A stretch of 55,615 bases of DNA. It comes from Flavobacteriales bacterium UBA2306 (GTDB taxonomy: Bacteria > Bacteroidota > Bacteroidia > Flavobacteriales > Weeksellaceae). Made by a program: the position numbers and the translations under genes. This document shows positions 1 to 7,962 of the stretch, piece after piece. The first letter of the stretch is position 1. Each line of letters begins with the position of its first letter. Location: assembly GCA_002345565.1 (NCBI GenBank), contig DDVS01000007.1, positions 1 through 55,615 on the forward strand, in the 5' to 3' direction. The notes beneath the pieces were generated by a model that saw only the letters and a list, made by a program, of their open reading frames with translations, was not told where the DNA came from and searched no databases.

Positions 1-132
1 TATTTTGATGAGCGTTTTTTTTTGCTCCAAACTTAAACTTATTATTCTTACATTATATTATTTAGAAAGTAGAATATCCGTTTCAATTTTAATCTCTTTT
101 TTTACGTATTTTAGTTGTTCATTAATGTTAAA

Positions 133-1188
133 ATGAAAGATGTTAAAATTGAATTTAGAAAACCAATTTATACTATTGGGAAATTATTAGAAGAGTATCT
201 TGAGAAGAATAATAAAACTACTCAAATTAGAATTTTCTATGATGATCTTTTGAGATTCTCGGGTTATACCTCTCTCTTCGATAAAGATGGAAAGGATACG
301 TATTGGTTAGATGTTTTTTATCCTGAGTTTGAATATCTAGAAATAGAAGCGAGTCTTAATAAAATCTATACACTTTTACATTCAGATGGTGATGAAGAAA
401 CTTTGCCATTTTTAAAAGTTGACTCTATTCATTTTTGTACGTTTGGAAACTCAAAGCCTTTTAGAATTAGAGTAAGAAATATCCTTAATGATAATTATAC
501 CAATTTTTATATTAAGAGAGCAGATGCTTCGAGAATTTATGGATTAGAGTTTGAAGATATCTTTTCACCGAATAGAATCAATTTTCTTGTTTATAAAGAT
601 ACTTTGATAGAAGAACACATTCTTGGAATTCCGGGCGATGTTTTTATCGAGAATTATTTGTCAGATTGCACCGAACTTGAAAAAGCACAGATTGCGAAAG
701 AGTTTGTAAAATTCAATGAAAGATGTTTGATTGGTTTATTGGGAGATATGCGTTCATACAATTATGTTGTGATTCCTATTCACGATTTTGACCAAGTTGT
801 TTACAGAATTAGAGCAATCGATTTTGACCAACAAAGTTATGAAGGCCAACTCAAGATTTACATTCCTCAGTATTTTAAAGAGAATATTAAAATGGTTGAA
901 CTCGTTAATGAAAAACTCAAACCTAATTCTGTAGAACAATACAGAAAAGAAGTAAGGTCTGCAATTGCTAAAAGAGTTCTGACAAGTAATCAGAGATATA
1001 AAGATTTGATAGAAATTATGAAAACGGATAATATTTCTACACCTGATAAAATAGAAGAATTAAGTACTTCTCTTCAAAAATTGACTTACAATTCTCAATT
1101 CAAAAAGTGTAAAAGTATGGGAGAAATATTGGAAACAGGAATTAATTTTATCATTAAAAATTACCAACATTCCCAAATCAAAAAATAG
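133..1188 (+). CDS. Uncharacterised protein, possible kinase-like fold
   Basis: I do not recognise a named family for this 351-residue soluble protein. There is no signal peptide or membrane segment. Around residues 205-245 the pattern GDMRSYNY, then about 20 residues, then IDFDQQ recalls the catalytic loop (D-x-R-x-x-N) and metal-binding D-F-D of HipA or aminoglycoside-phosphotransferase-like kinases; this is a motif impression only. A TTG lies in frame 18 bases upstream, but the ATG at 133 is the more ordinary start. The stop codon abuts the 3' end of the RNase P RNA gene on the other strand, so the two transcripts converge. Confidence 0.7.
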   Translation: MKDVKIEFRKPIYTIGKLLEEYLEKNNKTTQIRIFYDDLLRFSGYTSLFDKDGKDTYWLDVFYPEFEYLEIEASLNKIYTLLHSDGDEETLPFLKVDSIHFCTFGNSKPFRIRVRNILNDNYTNFYIKRADASRIYGLEFEDIFSPNRINFLVYKDTLIEEHILGIPGDVFIENYLSDCTELEKAQIAKEFVKFNERCLIGLLGDMRSYNYVVIPIHDFDQVVYRIRAIDFDQQSYEGQLKIYIPQYFKENIKMVELVNEKLKPNSVEQYRKEVRSAIAKRVLTSNQRYKDLIEIMKTDNISTPDKIEELSTSLQKLTYNSQFKKCKSMGEILETGINFIIKNYQHSQIKK

Positions 1189-1476
1189 AGAAGCGCTGTA
1201 AGCCGGATTCTGTTGAAGCTTGTTATTTATCTGCGTTTTACATTGCTGCAAAACTTTTGCTACCTACCCCTCATCAATGGCCGAGCCGACCTTGACTGAT
1301 GATATACTTGGTATTGCACCGTATAGAGTTTACCTGGTTTCACTACAGCCGAACTGTACTTGCTTTCTGTTGCACTTGTCCTATTTTCACAAATGACGGA
1401 TGTTATCCGCTATACTGCTCTATGGTGTCCGGACTTTCCTACCCAAATTGATCTGGATCAACAAGCCACGCTTCTC
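1188..1476 (-). ncRNA. rnpB: RNase P RNA, bacterial class A
   Basis: This is the catalytic RNA of ribonuclease P, which cuts the 5' leader from tRNA precursors. On the minus strand the sequence contains the universal early motif GGAAAGTCCGGACACC and later GGGGTAGGTAGCAAA and the closing AATCCGGCTTACAG. The ends pair: GAGAAGCG at the 5' end (1469-1476) complements CGCTTCTC at the 3' end (1188-1195), giving helix P1. The length of about 289 nt is on the short side for class A. The termini are set from P1 pairing and could be off by a few bases. Confidence 0.93.
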
Positions 1477-1482
1477 TGTTGG

Positions 1483-1490
1483 CAAAAGTA
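1483..1490 (-). promoter_or_regulatory. -7 element of rnpB promoter
   Basis: On the minus strand TACTTTTG matches the Bacteroidota sigma-A -7 element TAnnTTTG and ends seven bases before P1 of rnpB. No clear -33 TTTG was seen. The sigma-factor gene on the plus strand starts 80 bases away, so this is a divergent promoter region. Confidence 0.65.
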
Positions 1491-1571
1491 CTCAATTATT
1501 AACAATTCTTTACTTTAACTATTGGAAAGTATTCATATTTAGTATTATTAATTCTTATCTTCGTAATTGGA

Positions 1572-2066
1572 ATGGAAAATAAACAGAAAGAGTTTTCTAA
1601 ATTAATAAAGGATAATCAGGGACTTATTATTAAAGTCTCGCGGCTTTATACCCATTCCTCAGAAGATCAGGAAGATCTTTTTCAAGAAATTGTGTTACAA
1701 CTCTGGAAATCTTACGACTCATTTCAAGGGAATTCAAAAATTTCTACTTGGATGTACAGAGTCGCACTTAATACCGCCATTACTTTATTCAGAAAAAAAA
1801 CAAGACAACCACAATTGGATGAACTACAGGATTTTCATAGTAAAAATTATTTAGACGAGTCTGACGATAAGCAAGAAAAAGTTTCTTTACTATATAAAGT
1901 CATCAAGATGCTTCCAGATGTGGAGAGAGCCATTGTAATGATGTACCTTGATGATGAACCATATAAAGAAATTGCGGAGACACTTGGTATTACTGAGGTT
2001 AACGCACGTGTAAAAATGAATAGATTAAAAAAAACTTTAAAAGAATTAATGATTAAATATGCCTAA
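1572..2066 (+). CDS. ECF-type RNA polymerase sigma factor
   Basis: A 164-residue sigma-70 family factor with only regions 2 and 4, as in extracytoplasmic-function sigmas. Region 2 spans about residues 15-80, with the core-binding helix DQEDLFQEIVLQLW and a DNA-melting segment STWMYRVALNTAI. Region 4 spans about 105-160, with the helix-turn-helix EPYKEIAETLGITEVNARVK. A weak -7-like TATCTTCG lies at 1556-1563. The stop overlaps the start of the next gene by eight bases, so translation is probably coupled to the membrane protein that follows, a likely regulator of this sigma. The target genes cannot be told from the sequence. Confidence 0.92.
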   Translation: MENKQKEFSKLIKDNQGLIIKVSRLYTHSSEDQEDLFQEIVLQLWKSYDSFQGNSKISTWMYRVALNTAITLFRKKTRQPQLDELQDFHSKNYLDESDDKQEKVSLLYKVIKMLPDVERAIVMMYLDDEPYKEIAETLGITEVNARVKMNRLKKTLKELMIKYA

Positions 2067-2739
2067 ACCTGAAGACTTTGAGTTCGATTTTTTGAAAGAA
2101 ACTTGGCAAAATCAAAATATTTCTGAAGGATATAATCAGGATCAAATCGAAGTTATGCTTAATAAAAAATCCAGAAATTATATAAAATATATACTTTGGA
2201 TTAGCTTTGCTGAGTTCATAATTTTTGGTTTTATTAATTTCATTGCTTTTTTCTCAAATGATTATCACACAGATTTTACTACAATTCTTAATAAATTACA
2301 CGTTAAGAATCAATCTGATGTTATATTTTCATTAGATAAAATTTATAATTGGATGAAAATTGCAAGTCTTTTAATTACAGGTGTTTTTTTATTTATATTT
2401 TATAAAAAGTACAAAAAAATCAATGTAGAAGCAAATCTTAAAAAATTTATCATTCATATTATCAATTTCAAAAAGGCAGTTAATTTATTTATTTTCACCA
2501 ATATTTTCCTTTTACTATTATTCATAGGAACGTTTACCGTGTTTTTAATAGCAACTATCCATAAGCAGAATATAGAAGTAGACCATCCTACTTTTATCAG
2601 TTTATTAACGGGTGTTATATTGAGTTTATTAATTTCTATCATCATTACACTTTCGTATTACAAACTGGTTTATGGCATCATATTAGGAAGGTTAACGAAG
2701 AATCTTAAACAATTGGAAAAAATAGATTCAGAAAAATAA
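2059..2739 (+). CDS. Four-helix membrane protein, probable partner of the ECF sigma factor
   Basis: A 226-residue protein with a soluble N-terminus of about 45 residues (FDFLKETWQNQ) and four predicted membrane helices near residues 47-69, 95-115, 143-167 and 180-205. It lacks the zinc anti-sigma HxxxCxxC motif. The eight-base overlap with the sigma gene and the cytoplasmic N-terminal segment suggest that it anchors or inhibits the sigma factor, as membrane anti-sigma partners do in other Bacteroidota. That role is inferred from position; no recognisable anti-sigma domain is visible. Confidence 0.75.
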   Translation: MPKPEDFEFDFLKETWQNQNISEGYNQDQIEVMLNKKSRNYIKYILWISFAEFIIFGFINFIAFFSNDYHTDFTTILNKLHVKNQSDVIFSLDKIYNWMKIASLLITGVFLFIFYKKYKKINVEANLKKFIIHIINFKKAVNLFIFTNIFLLLLFIGTFTVFLIATIHKQNIEVDHPTFISLLTGVILSLLISIIITLSYYKLVYGIILGRLTKNLKQLEKIDSEK

Positions 2740-2799
2740 TTCTTCAGAATTTCACCCAAGTTTTAAATTGTAAATAATAGGTTTAAGGTAAAATTTACT

Positions 2800-2807
2800 T
2801 ATCTTTG
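2800..2807 (+). promoter_or_regulatory. -7 element upstream of nusB
   Basis: TATCTTTG followed by CAT fits the Bacteroidota -7 consensus TAnnTTTG. It lies 26 bases upstream of the nusB ATG and separates the nusB-yajC group from the sigma-factor pair. No good -33 TTTG is present at the expected distance. Confidence 0.55.
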
Positions 2808-2832
2808 CATCCACTTAAAAAAGATCTTTGAA

Positions 2833-3738
2833 ATGCTGGGAAGACGACAAATTCGCGAAAAAATTGTAGAATCACTCTATTCTTATTATCAAAACCCCAT
2901 CAAATTTGATGTTCTGGAGAAAAATATGCTCACAGAAATCAACAAAATCTATCATCTTTATATCTACGAACTTAATTTCTTGGTTGGTCTCAAGCGTTTA
3001 GCAGAAGATCAAATAGAAATCGGGAAAAATAAATTCCTTAAAACCAAAGAAGATGAAAATCCAAACCAAAAGTTTGTAAGAAATCAAATCCTTATCCAAT
3101 TAGAAGATAATGAGGAAAGAAGAAGTTTTTCCGAAAAACATAAAGATTTGATTTGGGATCCGAATGATGAATTATTGGTGAAAACTTTTCAAAGAATAAA
3201 GGCTGGGAAAAGATATCAGGATTATATGAAAGATGAAGAAATTTCATTTGAAGATGACCAAAAATTTATCGGAAAATTATTCTTGAGATATGTAGCAGAA
3301 AATACAGACTTGCACGAGAGATTCGAAGAAAAAGAAATGTCTTGGGCAGATGATTTTCATATTGCTAATTCTATGATTCAGAAAACCATTGGTTTTATGA
3401 AAGAAACAGAATTTTCTCATACATTGATAAAAATGCTAAAAGACGATGAAGATGAGGAATTCGCAAGAAAACTTCTGAGGAGATCGCTCAACAATTGGGA
3501 AGAAACGGAGAAAAAACTGGAAGCTAAACTGTTGAATTGGGATCTGGAAAGAATTTCTCTTATGGATAGAGTTATTCTTATAGCAGCCATTACAGAATTA
3601 GACAGTTTTCCACAAACCGCTTCTAGAATTATCATTAATGAGTATATAGATATTTCTAAAGTTTATGCAACAGAAAAGTCTAATATTTTCATCAATGGAA
3701 TTCTGGATAAATATACCAAAGATATCAATCGAATTTAA
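2833..3738 (+). CDS. nusB: Transcription antitermination factor NusB
   Basis: NusB pairs with NusE (S10) on boxA RNA to keep RNA polymerase transcribing rRNA operons. The recognisable NusB fold is in the C-terminal part, roughly residues 190-300, ending in DRVILIAAITELDSFPQTASRIIINEYIDI (split here only for length) and a final NGILDKYTKDI. The N-terminal MLGRRQIREKIVESLYSYYQ is also typical. At 301 residues it is about twice the proteobacterial length, as is usual in flavobacteria. It is followed closely by the DUF1573 and yajC genes on the same strand, probably one transcript. Confidence 0.93.
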   Translation: MLGRRQIREKIVESLYSYYQNPIKFDVLEKNMLTEINKIYHLYIYELNFLVGLKRLAEDQIEIGKNKFLKTKEDENPNQKFVRNQILIQLEDNEERRSFSEKHKDLIWDPNDELLVKTFQRIKAGKRYQDYMKDEEISFEDDQKFIGKLFLRYVAENTDLHERFEEKEMSWADDFHIANSMIQKTIGFMKETEFSHTLIKMLKDDEDEEFARKLLRRSLNNWEETEKKLEAKLLNWDLERISLMDRVILIAAITELDSFPQTASRIIINEYIDISKVYATEKSNIFINGILDKYTKDINRI

Positions 3739-3752
3739 AATTTAATTTTAAT

Positions 3753-4253
3753 ATGAAATCAATCAAAATATTATCAATCGCTGCTCTGTGCACATTGGCT
3801 TTTTCTTGTAATAAGAAAGAAGAAAATAATCTGGATCATATTCCGGGAGTAGATTCTGCCCAGGCAAAAACAGTTGTAGAAGCCCTTTCTCAAGAAGAAC
3901 ATCCAGAAGATGAATTGGTTAAAGAAGCCCAAAGTAAACCGCTTACTACCGTAGCATTTAACGAAATTGATCACAATTTTGGCGATATTAAAAAAGGCGA
4001 AAAAGTAGAACATATTTACGAAGTTACCAATACAGGGAAAAATCCGCTCATTATCTCAACTGTAAAGCCAGGTTGCGGATGTACAGTTCCGGATTATACA
4101 AAAGAGCCAATCTTGCCAGGACAAAAAGGGAAAATTACACTCCACTTTGATTCTACCAACTTTGATGGTGCTGTTTATAAAACTGCAGATGTTTTCCTTA
4201 ATGTAGAAAAAGCACCTGTAAAATTAACCTTCTCAGCTAATATTTTACCATAA
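3753..4253 (+). CDS. DUF1573 lipoprotein
   Basis: A 166-residue secreted protein with an N-terminal signal ending in a lipobox (LAFSC, Cys near residue 19), so it is probably lipid-anchored and periplasmic. A charged linker leads to a DUF1573 domain, about residues 65-165, an immunoglobulin-like beta fold with the marks DHNFGDIKKGE, VTNTGKNPLII and KPGCGCTVPDY. The role of the family is not known. It lies 14 bases after nusB and five bases before yajC, a common flavobacterial order. Confidence 0.88.
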   Translation: MKSIKILSIAALCTLAFSCNKKEENNLDHIPGVDSAQAKTVVEALSQEEHPEDELVKEAQSKPLTTVAFNEIDHNFGDIKKGEKVEHIYEVTNTGKNPLIISTVKPGCGCTVPDYTKEPILPGQKGKITLHFDSTNFDGAVYKTADVFLNVEKAPVKLTFSANILP

Positions 4254-4258
4254 TTAAT

Positions 4259-4588
4259 ATGATCACAATCTTTTTACAAGCGGCTCCCGCGCAGTCTATG
4301 ACGCCAACTCTATTAATGATCGGATTAATGTTTGTTGGGTTTTATTTCCTGATGATTCGTCCGCAAATGAGAAAGCAAAAGCAGGAAAAATCTTTCCAGG
4401 AAGCGCTTAAACCAGGTGCAAAAGTGGTAACAACTTCTGGGATGCATGGAACAATCTTTTCAATTACTGAAGATGGTGTGATTTTAGAAACTTTAAGCGG
4501 AAAGCTTAAGTTTGAAAAAGCAGCTATTTCCAGAGATTTTACAATCGCAAGATTTCCAGAAACTTTCGGAGTAGAGAAAAAGAAATAA
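4259..4588 (+). CDS. yajC: Preprotein translocase subunit YajC
   Basis: YajC is a small inner-membrane protein that associates with SecDF and the SecYEG translocon. The 109 residues have one N-terminal membrane helix (about 17-36, ending FYFLMIRPQMRKQKQ, the family hallmark) followed by a small cytoplasmic domain with KPGAKVVTTSGMHGTI. The gene starts five bases after the DUF1573 stop and ends the nusB group before a strong terminator. secDF is not in the window. Confidence 0.95.
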   Translation: MITIFLQAAPAQSMTPTLLMIGLMFVGFYFLMIRPQMRKQKQEKSFQEALKPGAKVVTTSGMHGTIFSITEDGVILETLSGKLKFEKAAISRDFTIARFPETFGVEKKK

Positions 4589-4610
4589 TTTAAAATTATT
4601 CCTAAATATA

Positions 4611-4641
4611 AAAAGACCTGAATCAGTAATTCAGGTCTTTT
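4611..4641. terminator. Bidirectional terminator between yajC and the tlpA-like gene
   Basis: A 13-base perfect stem (AAAAGACCTGAAT and its complement) with a five-base loop; A-rich and T-rich flanks allow it to work for both converging transcripts. Confidence 0.85.
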
Positions 4642-4666
4642 ATTTTATCTTCAAATCACAGATTCA

Positions 4667-5224
4667 TTATTTCGTTACATTATCAATAAACTCTAAAACC
4701 GAATTCTTGCTCCAATCAATTGAGCTATCTTCTTTCTTAAGGATTCTTCCATCTTTTCCAATCAAATAAGTTGTAGGAAAAGCAACAGGCAAAACTTTTG
4801 GGTCAAGTGGACTTTCTGCGATGTAAACCGGAGCAGTGTAATTATTCTCTTTCAAGAATTTTTTCACGTCTTCCTCTTGGTCTTGCATTGCAATAAGTGC
4901 AAATTCCATTTTATCTTTTTTCAATTGATAAAGTTTCTCAATCGTTGGCCATTCCGTTCTGCAAGGCGGACACCAAGTTCCCCAAAAATTCAGGAAAAGA
5001 ATTTTTCCTCGTAGGTTTTTCAGGTTTGTACTGCTTGTATTGATTCCTTTCAGATCGATGTTCAAAACTTCGTCAGAAAGTGTTGTTTCATCATTGATTT
5101 TCGCCACAGTCGGACTCATTGCAATTTGTTCGGACACAAAATCACGAAGCGGTTTTATCAAAGCAAAAGCTGAAACAATTACAATGATAATAATGTAAAT
5201 TATATTTTTTTTAATGAAGTTCAT
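4667..5224 (-). CDS. TlpA/ResA-like thioredoxin-fold protein, membrane-anchored
   Basis: A 185-residue protein with an N-terminal membrane anchor (residues 7-25) and a periplasmic thioredoxin fold of the TlpA/ResA group, about 50-185. The active site is WGTWCPPCRTEWP near residue 85, a complete CxxC, and the cis-proline segment VAFPTTYLIGKDG follows. Such proteins reduce periplasmic disulfides, for example in cytochrome c maturation; the substrate here is unknown. It lies downstream of another thioredoxin-like gene on the same strand, with a hairpin between them (5237-5269). Confidence 0.9.
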   Translation of the reverse strand: MNFIKKNIIYIIIIVIVSAFALIKPLRDFVSEQIAMSPTVAKINDETTLSDEVLNIDLKGINTSSTNLKNLRGKILFLNFWGTWCPPCRTEWPTIEKLYQLKKDKMEFALIAMQDQEEDVKKFLKENNYTAPVYIAESPLDPKVLPVAFPTTYLIGKDGRILKKEDSSIDWSKNSVLEFIDNVTK

Positions 5225-5236
5225 ACATTTTTTTTT

Positions 5237-5269
5237 AGCGCTGTTAGAGCTTCAAGATCTAACAGCGCT
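5237..5269. repeat. Palindromic hairpin in the leader of the tlpA-like gene
   Basis: A perfect 12-base inverted repeat, AGCGCTGTTAGA and its complement, with a nine-base loop. It lies 13 bases upstream of the minus-strand tlpA-like start. On that strand it is followed by a run of A, not T, so it is not an ordinary terminator; it may be a REP-like element or an RNA processing or stability stem. Confidence 0.7.
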
Positions 5270-5282
5270 TCTGGAATTAATT

Positions 5283-5849
5283 TTAAAGTAATTCTAAAAG
5301 TTCCTCAATCGTATCAAAACCTCTGTTTTTTGCATAATAAGTCTGCAATTCTACATAAAATTTTTCTTTAGGAAATTCTTCAGGATTGGCTTTATGTTTA
5401 TTAAGAAGTTCAGTTCCGTGTTTTGGTCTTGGTCCCCAATGCGCAATTTCATTAAAATCCTCATCCAAGAAAATAACAATCGGAATAGATTTTCCGCCGT
5501 TTGTCAGATAATTTTCAATTAAACTTGGTTCTTGATCACGGTAAGAAATTTTAACTTCGAATTGTTCAAAAAACTTCACAACAACAGGAATTACCTGACT
5601 TGCATCACCACACCAAGCTTCCGAAATAATCAAAATTTTCCCATTGAATTTTTTCTTAGCTAAAGTTTCAACTTGTTCAGAACTCGGAAGATATTTTTCC
5701 GTCATTCTGTTCATCCTTTGGATTCCCAGTCGATAATATTCTGCATAATCAGCTTCTTGCGTATCTTTTGGATTTCCGAGTCTTTCTCCGGCATCACGAA
5801 GATATTCTGTGTAAGAAACAGCGTTGTCCCAATATTGTTTGATGTCCAT
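5283..5849 (-). CDS. Thioredoxin-family protein with a degenerate CGDA active site
   Basis: A 188-residue cytoplasmic protein with no signal peptide. The central part (about 55-165) is a thioredoxin fold: KILIISEAWCGDASQVIP holds the active-site position, and KSIPIVIFLDED holds the cis-proline loop. The usual CxxC has only its first cysteine, followed by G-D-A, so it cannot form the normal catalytic disulfide. Similar WCGD proteins are common in Bacteroidota and Firmicutes as thioredoxin-like proteins of unclear function. It is ten bases downstream of the next gene on the same strand. Confidence 0.88.
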   Translation of the reverse strand: MDIKQYWDNAVSYTEYLRDAGERLGNPKDTQEADYAEYYRLGIQRMNRMTEKYLPSSEQVETLAKKKFNGKILIISEAWCGDASQVIPVVVKFFEQFEVKISYRDQEPSLIENYLTNGGKSIPIVIFLDEDFNEIAHWGPRPKHGTELLNKHKANPEEFPKEKFYVELQTYYAKNRGFDTIEELLELL

Positions 5850-5858
5850 TCTTTATTT

Positions 5859-6749
5859 TTATTTTACTGAATTATTGTAATACATTTCTTGCAATTCATC
5901 TGTGTTCCTATAATATTCGCTTAGTTTGTTATCAATCAAATGTTTGATAAAGCTTTTTAAATCCTGATGCTGAGAATCTTGGCTGAAGTAATAATGATTT
6001 TCATAATGCCAAAAAAGTGCTTTAGGATTTTGAAAGTTGAGTGGACTTTCATCTATTTTGCAATAAGGATTTTCAATTTCACCGTTGTAATATAGGTAGT
6101 TTTGAAGATCATCAGAGAAAATATTTTTCAGTTTATTAGAACTAGGAAATCCAGAACCATTTGCGCTAATATTAAATTCTCCAAAATTTATAATTTTGTC
6201 AGTCAACATAATATTTCCATTAGTTGCTCTTATGAATTGTAAGGCATTTATCTTAAAGCCAAAAGCAATTTTAACATCATTAGAAATTTTTGTTTTGACA
6301 AGATTTATTTTTTCCAAAGTCCATTCCAAAGAGTTTTTTATCAATTGAAAGTAAGCTTCTTTTTTCCTATGTCTTGTAAAATATTTCATAGAAAACGGAA
6401 TATTATCTATTAATAGAAATCCTCTTTCAGCAAGTTTTTGATAAATTTCTATTTGATTAAAATCTTTTATGTCTTCTGCAAAGAATGTTTTCCAGATTGT
6501 TCTGTGGAAACTACTGTTTGTTTGATTATAAAAGTAAACAGGAATTTCCGATTCACTATAAGGAGGAGCTTCACAAATCAGAATATATTTCACTTCTGAA
6601 TCTTGAAAATACTCTAAGTTTTTAAACCAACTTTCTTCTGTGTTTTTATAAATGAATTTTAATCTTTCAAGTTTTTGCAGAACTTCTTCTTTGCCAAAGA
6701 TTTTTTCCAGCAAAAATAAATTATCATCAAAAACTTTATAATCAACCAA
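5859..6749 (-). CDS. Uncharacterised protein, possible uracil-DNA-glycosylase fold
   Basis: A 296-residue soluble protein I cannot name. The segment KYILICEAPPYSE (about residue 55) and later FLLIDNIPFS and VKIAFGFKINAL resemble the alternating strands and the G-E-A-P-type first motif of the uracil-DNA-glycosylase superfamily, but the resemblance is weak. It lies three bases after the aroC stop on the same strand and ten before the thioredoxin-like gene, so it is probably carried on their transcript. Confidence 0.7.
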   Translation of the reverse strand: MVDYKVFDDNLFLLEKIFGKEEVLQKLERLKFIYKNTEESWFKNLEYFQDSEVKYILICEAPPYSESEIPVYFYNQTNSSFHRTIWKTFFAEDIKDFNQIEIYQKLAERGFLLIDNIPFSMKYFTRHRKKEAYFQLIKNSLEWTLEKINLVKTKISNDVKIAFGFKINALQFIRATNGNIMLTDKIINFGEFNISANGSGFPSSNKLKNIFSDDLQNYLYYNGEIENPYCKIDESPLNFQNPKALFWHYENHYYFSQDSQHQDLKSFIKHLIDNKLSEYYRNTDELQEMYYNNSVK

Positions 6750-6752
6750 AAC

Positions 6753-7814
6753 TTAGATTTTTCTGGTTTTATTAATTAAAAACATATCTGCTAAAACGAA
6801 AGCGGCCAAACTTTCCACGATAGGAACAGCTCTCGGAACTACGCAAGGGTCGTGTCTTCCTTTACCTTCAACAGTAACTGTTTCGCCATCTTTATTAATG
6901 CTTTCCTGCGGACGAAGAATCGTTGCAACCGGTTTGAAAGCTACTCGGAAATAGATATCCATTCCGTTGGAGATTCCACCTTGGATTCCACCAGAAAGAT
7001 TGGTTTTGGTTGTTCCATCTTGATTGAAAAGGTCATTGTGTTCTTTTCCTGTCATTTTCGCACCACAGAAACCACTTCCATATTCAAAACCTTTGCAGGC
7101 ATTGATATTCAACATTGCTTTACCCAATTCTGCGTGCAATTTATTGAAAATTGGTTCGCCTAAACCAGTCGGAACATTTTTGATAACACAAGTTACAGTT
7201 CCACCAATCGTGTTGCCTTCTTTTTTGATTTCCTTGATTCTTTCAATCATTTTTTCGGCAGTTTCCTCATCAGGACAACGAACGATATTGCTTTCGGTTT
7301 TAGAAAAATCCAAATCTTGATAAGGTTTCTCACAGAAAATCTCACCAACCGAAGAAACATAAGCATTGATTTCAATCTCAGGAAGAAGTTGTTTTGCTAA
7401 AGCTCCGGCAACAACCCAGTTCAGAGTTTCGCGAGCTGACGATTTTCCGCCACCACGATAATCTCGGATTCCAAATTTTTTGTCGTAAGTATAATCGGCG
7501 TGACTTGGGCGATAAGCTTGAGCGATATGGTCATAATCTTTGGAACGTTGGTTTTCATTTTCTACAATGAAGCCAATTGGAGTTCCTGTCGATTTTCCAT
7601 CAAAAATCCCTGACAAAAATCGAACTTTATCGCCTTCTTTTCTTTGAGTAACGATTGCCGATTGTCCTGGTTTTCTACGGTCAAGCTCGAGTTGAACTTT
7701 CTCTAAATCGATTTCCAGACCAGCCGGAAAATTGGTAATAATTCCGCCATAAGCTTCTCCGTGACTTTCGCCAAACGAAGAAAGCGTTAAAAAGTTTCCT
7801 AAAACATTATACAT
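6753..7814 (-). CDS. aroC: Chorismate synthase
   Basis: AroC converts 5-enolpyruvylshikimate 3-phosphate to chorismate with reduced FMN, the last common step to aromatic amino acids and folate. The 353 residues carry the three family signatures: GESHGEAYGGII near the start, DRRKPGQS near residue 46, and the run RDYRGGGKSSARET near residue 118. The length is normal. A -7 element TAATTTTG on the minus strand lies at 7876-7883. The gene heads a minus-strand group with the two small uncharacterised genes after it; no other aro genes are nearby. Confidence 0.97.
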   Translation of the reverse strand: MYNVLGNFLTLSSFGESHGEAYGGIITNFPAGLEIDLEKVQLELDRRKPGQSAIVTQRKEGDKVRFLSGIFDGKSTGTPIGFIVENENQRSKDYDHIAQAYRPSHADYTYDKKFGIRDYRGGGKSSARETLNWVVAGALAKQLLPEIEINAYVSSVGEIFCEKPYQDLDFSKTESNIVRCPDEETAEKMIERIKEIKKEGNTIGGTVTCVIKNVPTGLGEPIFNKLHAELGKAMLNINACKGFEYGSGFCGAKMTGKEHNDLFNQDGTTKTNLSGGIQGGISNGMDIYFRVAFKPVATILRPQESINKDGETVTVEGKGRHDPCVVPRAVPIVESLAAFVLADMFLINKTRKI

Positions 7815-7962
7815 AAATGAGAAATTAGATAATAGACGGATAGATGATAGATTTTTGTATCCGAAACTACTGTTACAAAATTACTGATTAAAAATTTATT
7901 TTTTGAATAAATTCCCAGTCTATTCTCTATCTGTCTATTCTCTGAAAGTCTATCTTTACAAA

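Noticed and set aside
1400..1582. 60-codon plus-strand ORF through the 5' part of rnpB
   Set aside because: It is antisense to RNase P RNA and has no coding character.
5237..5269. Ordinary terminator between the two thioredoxin-type genes
   Set aside because: On the coding strand the stem is followed by A, not T.
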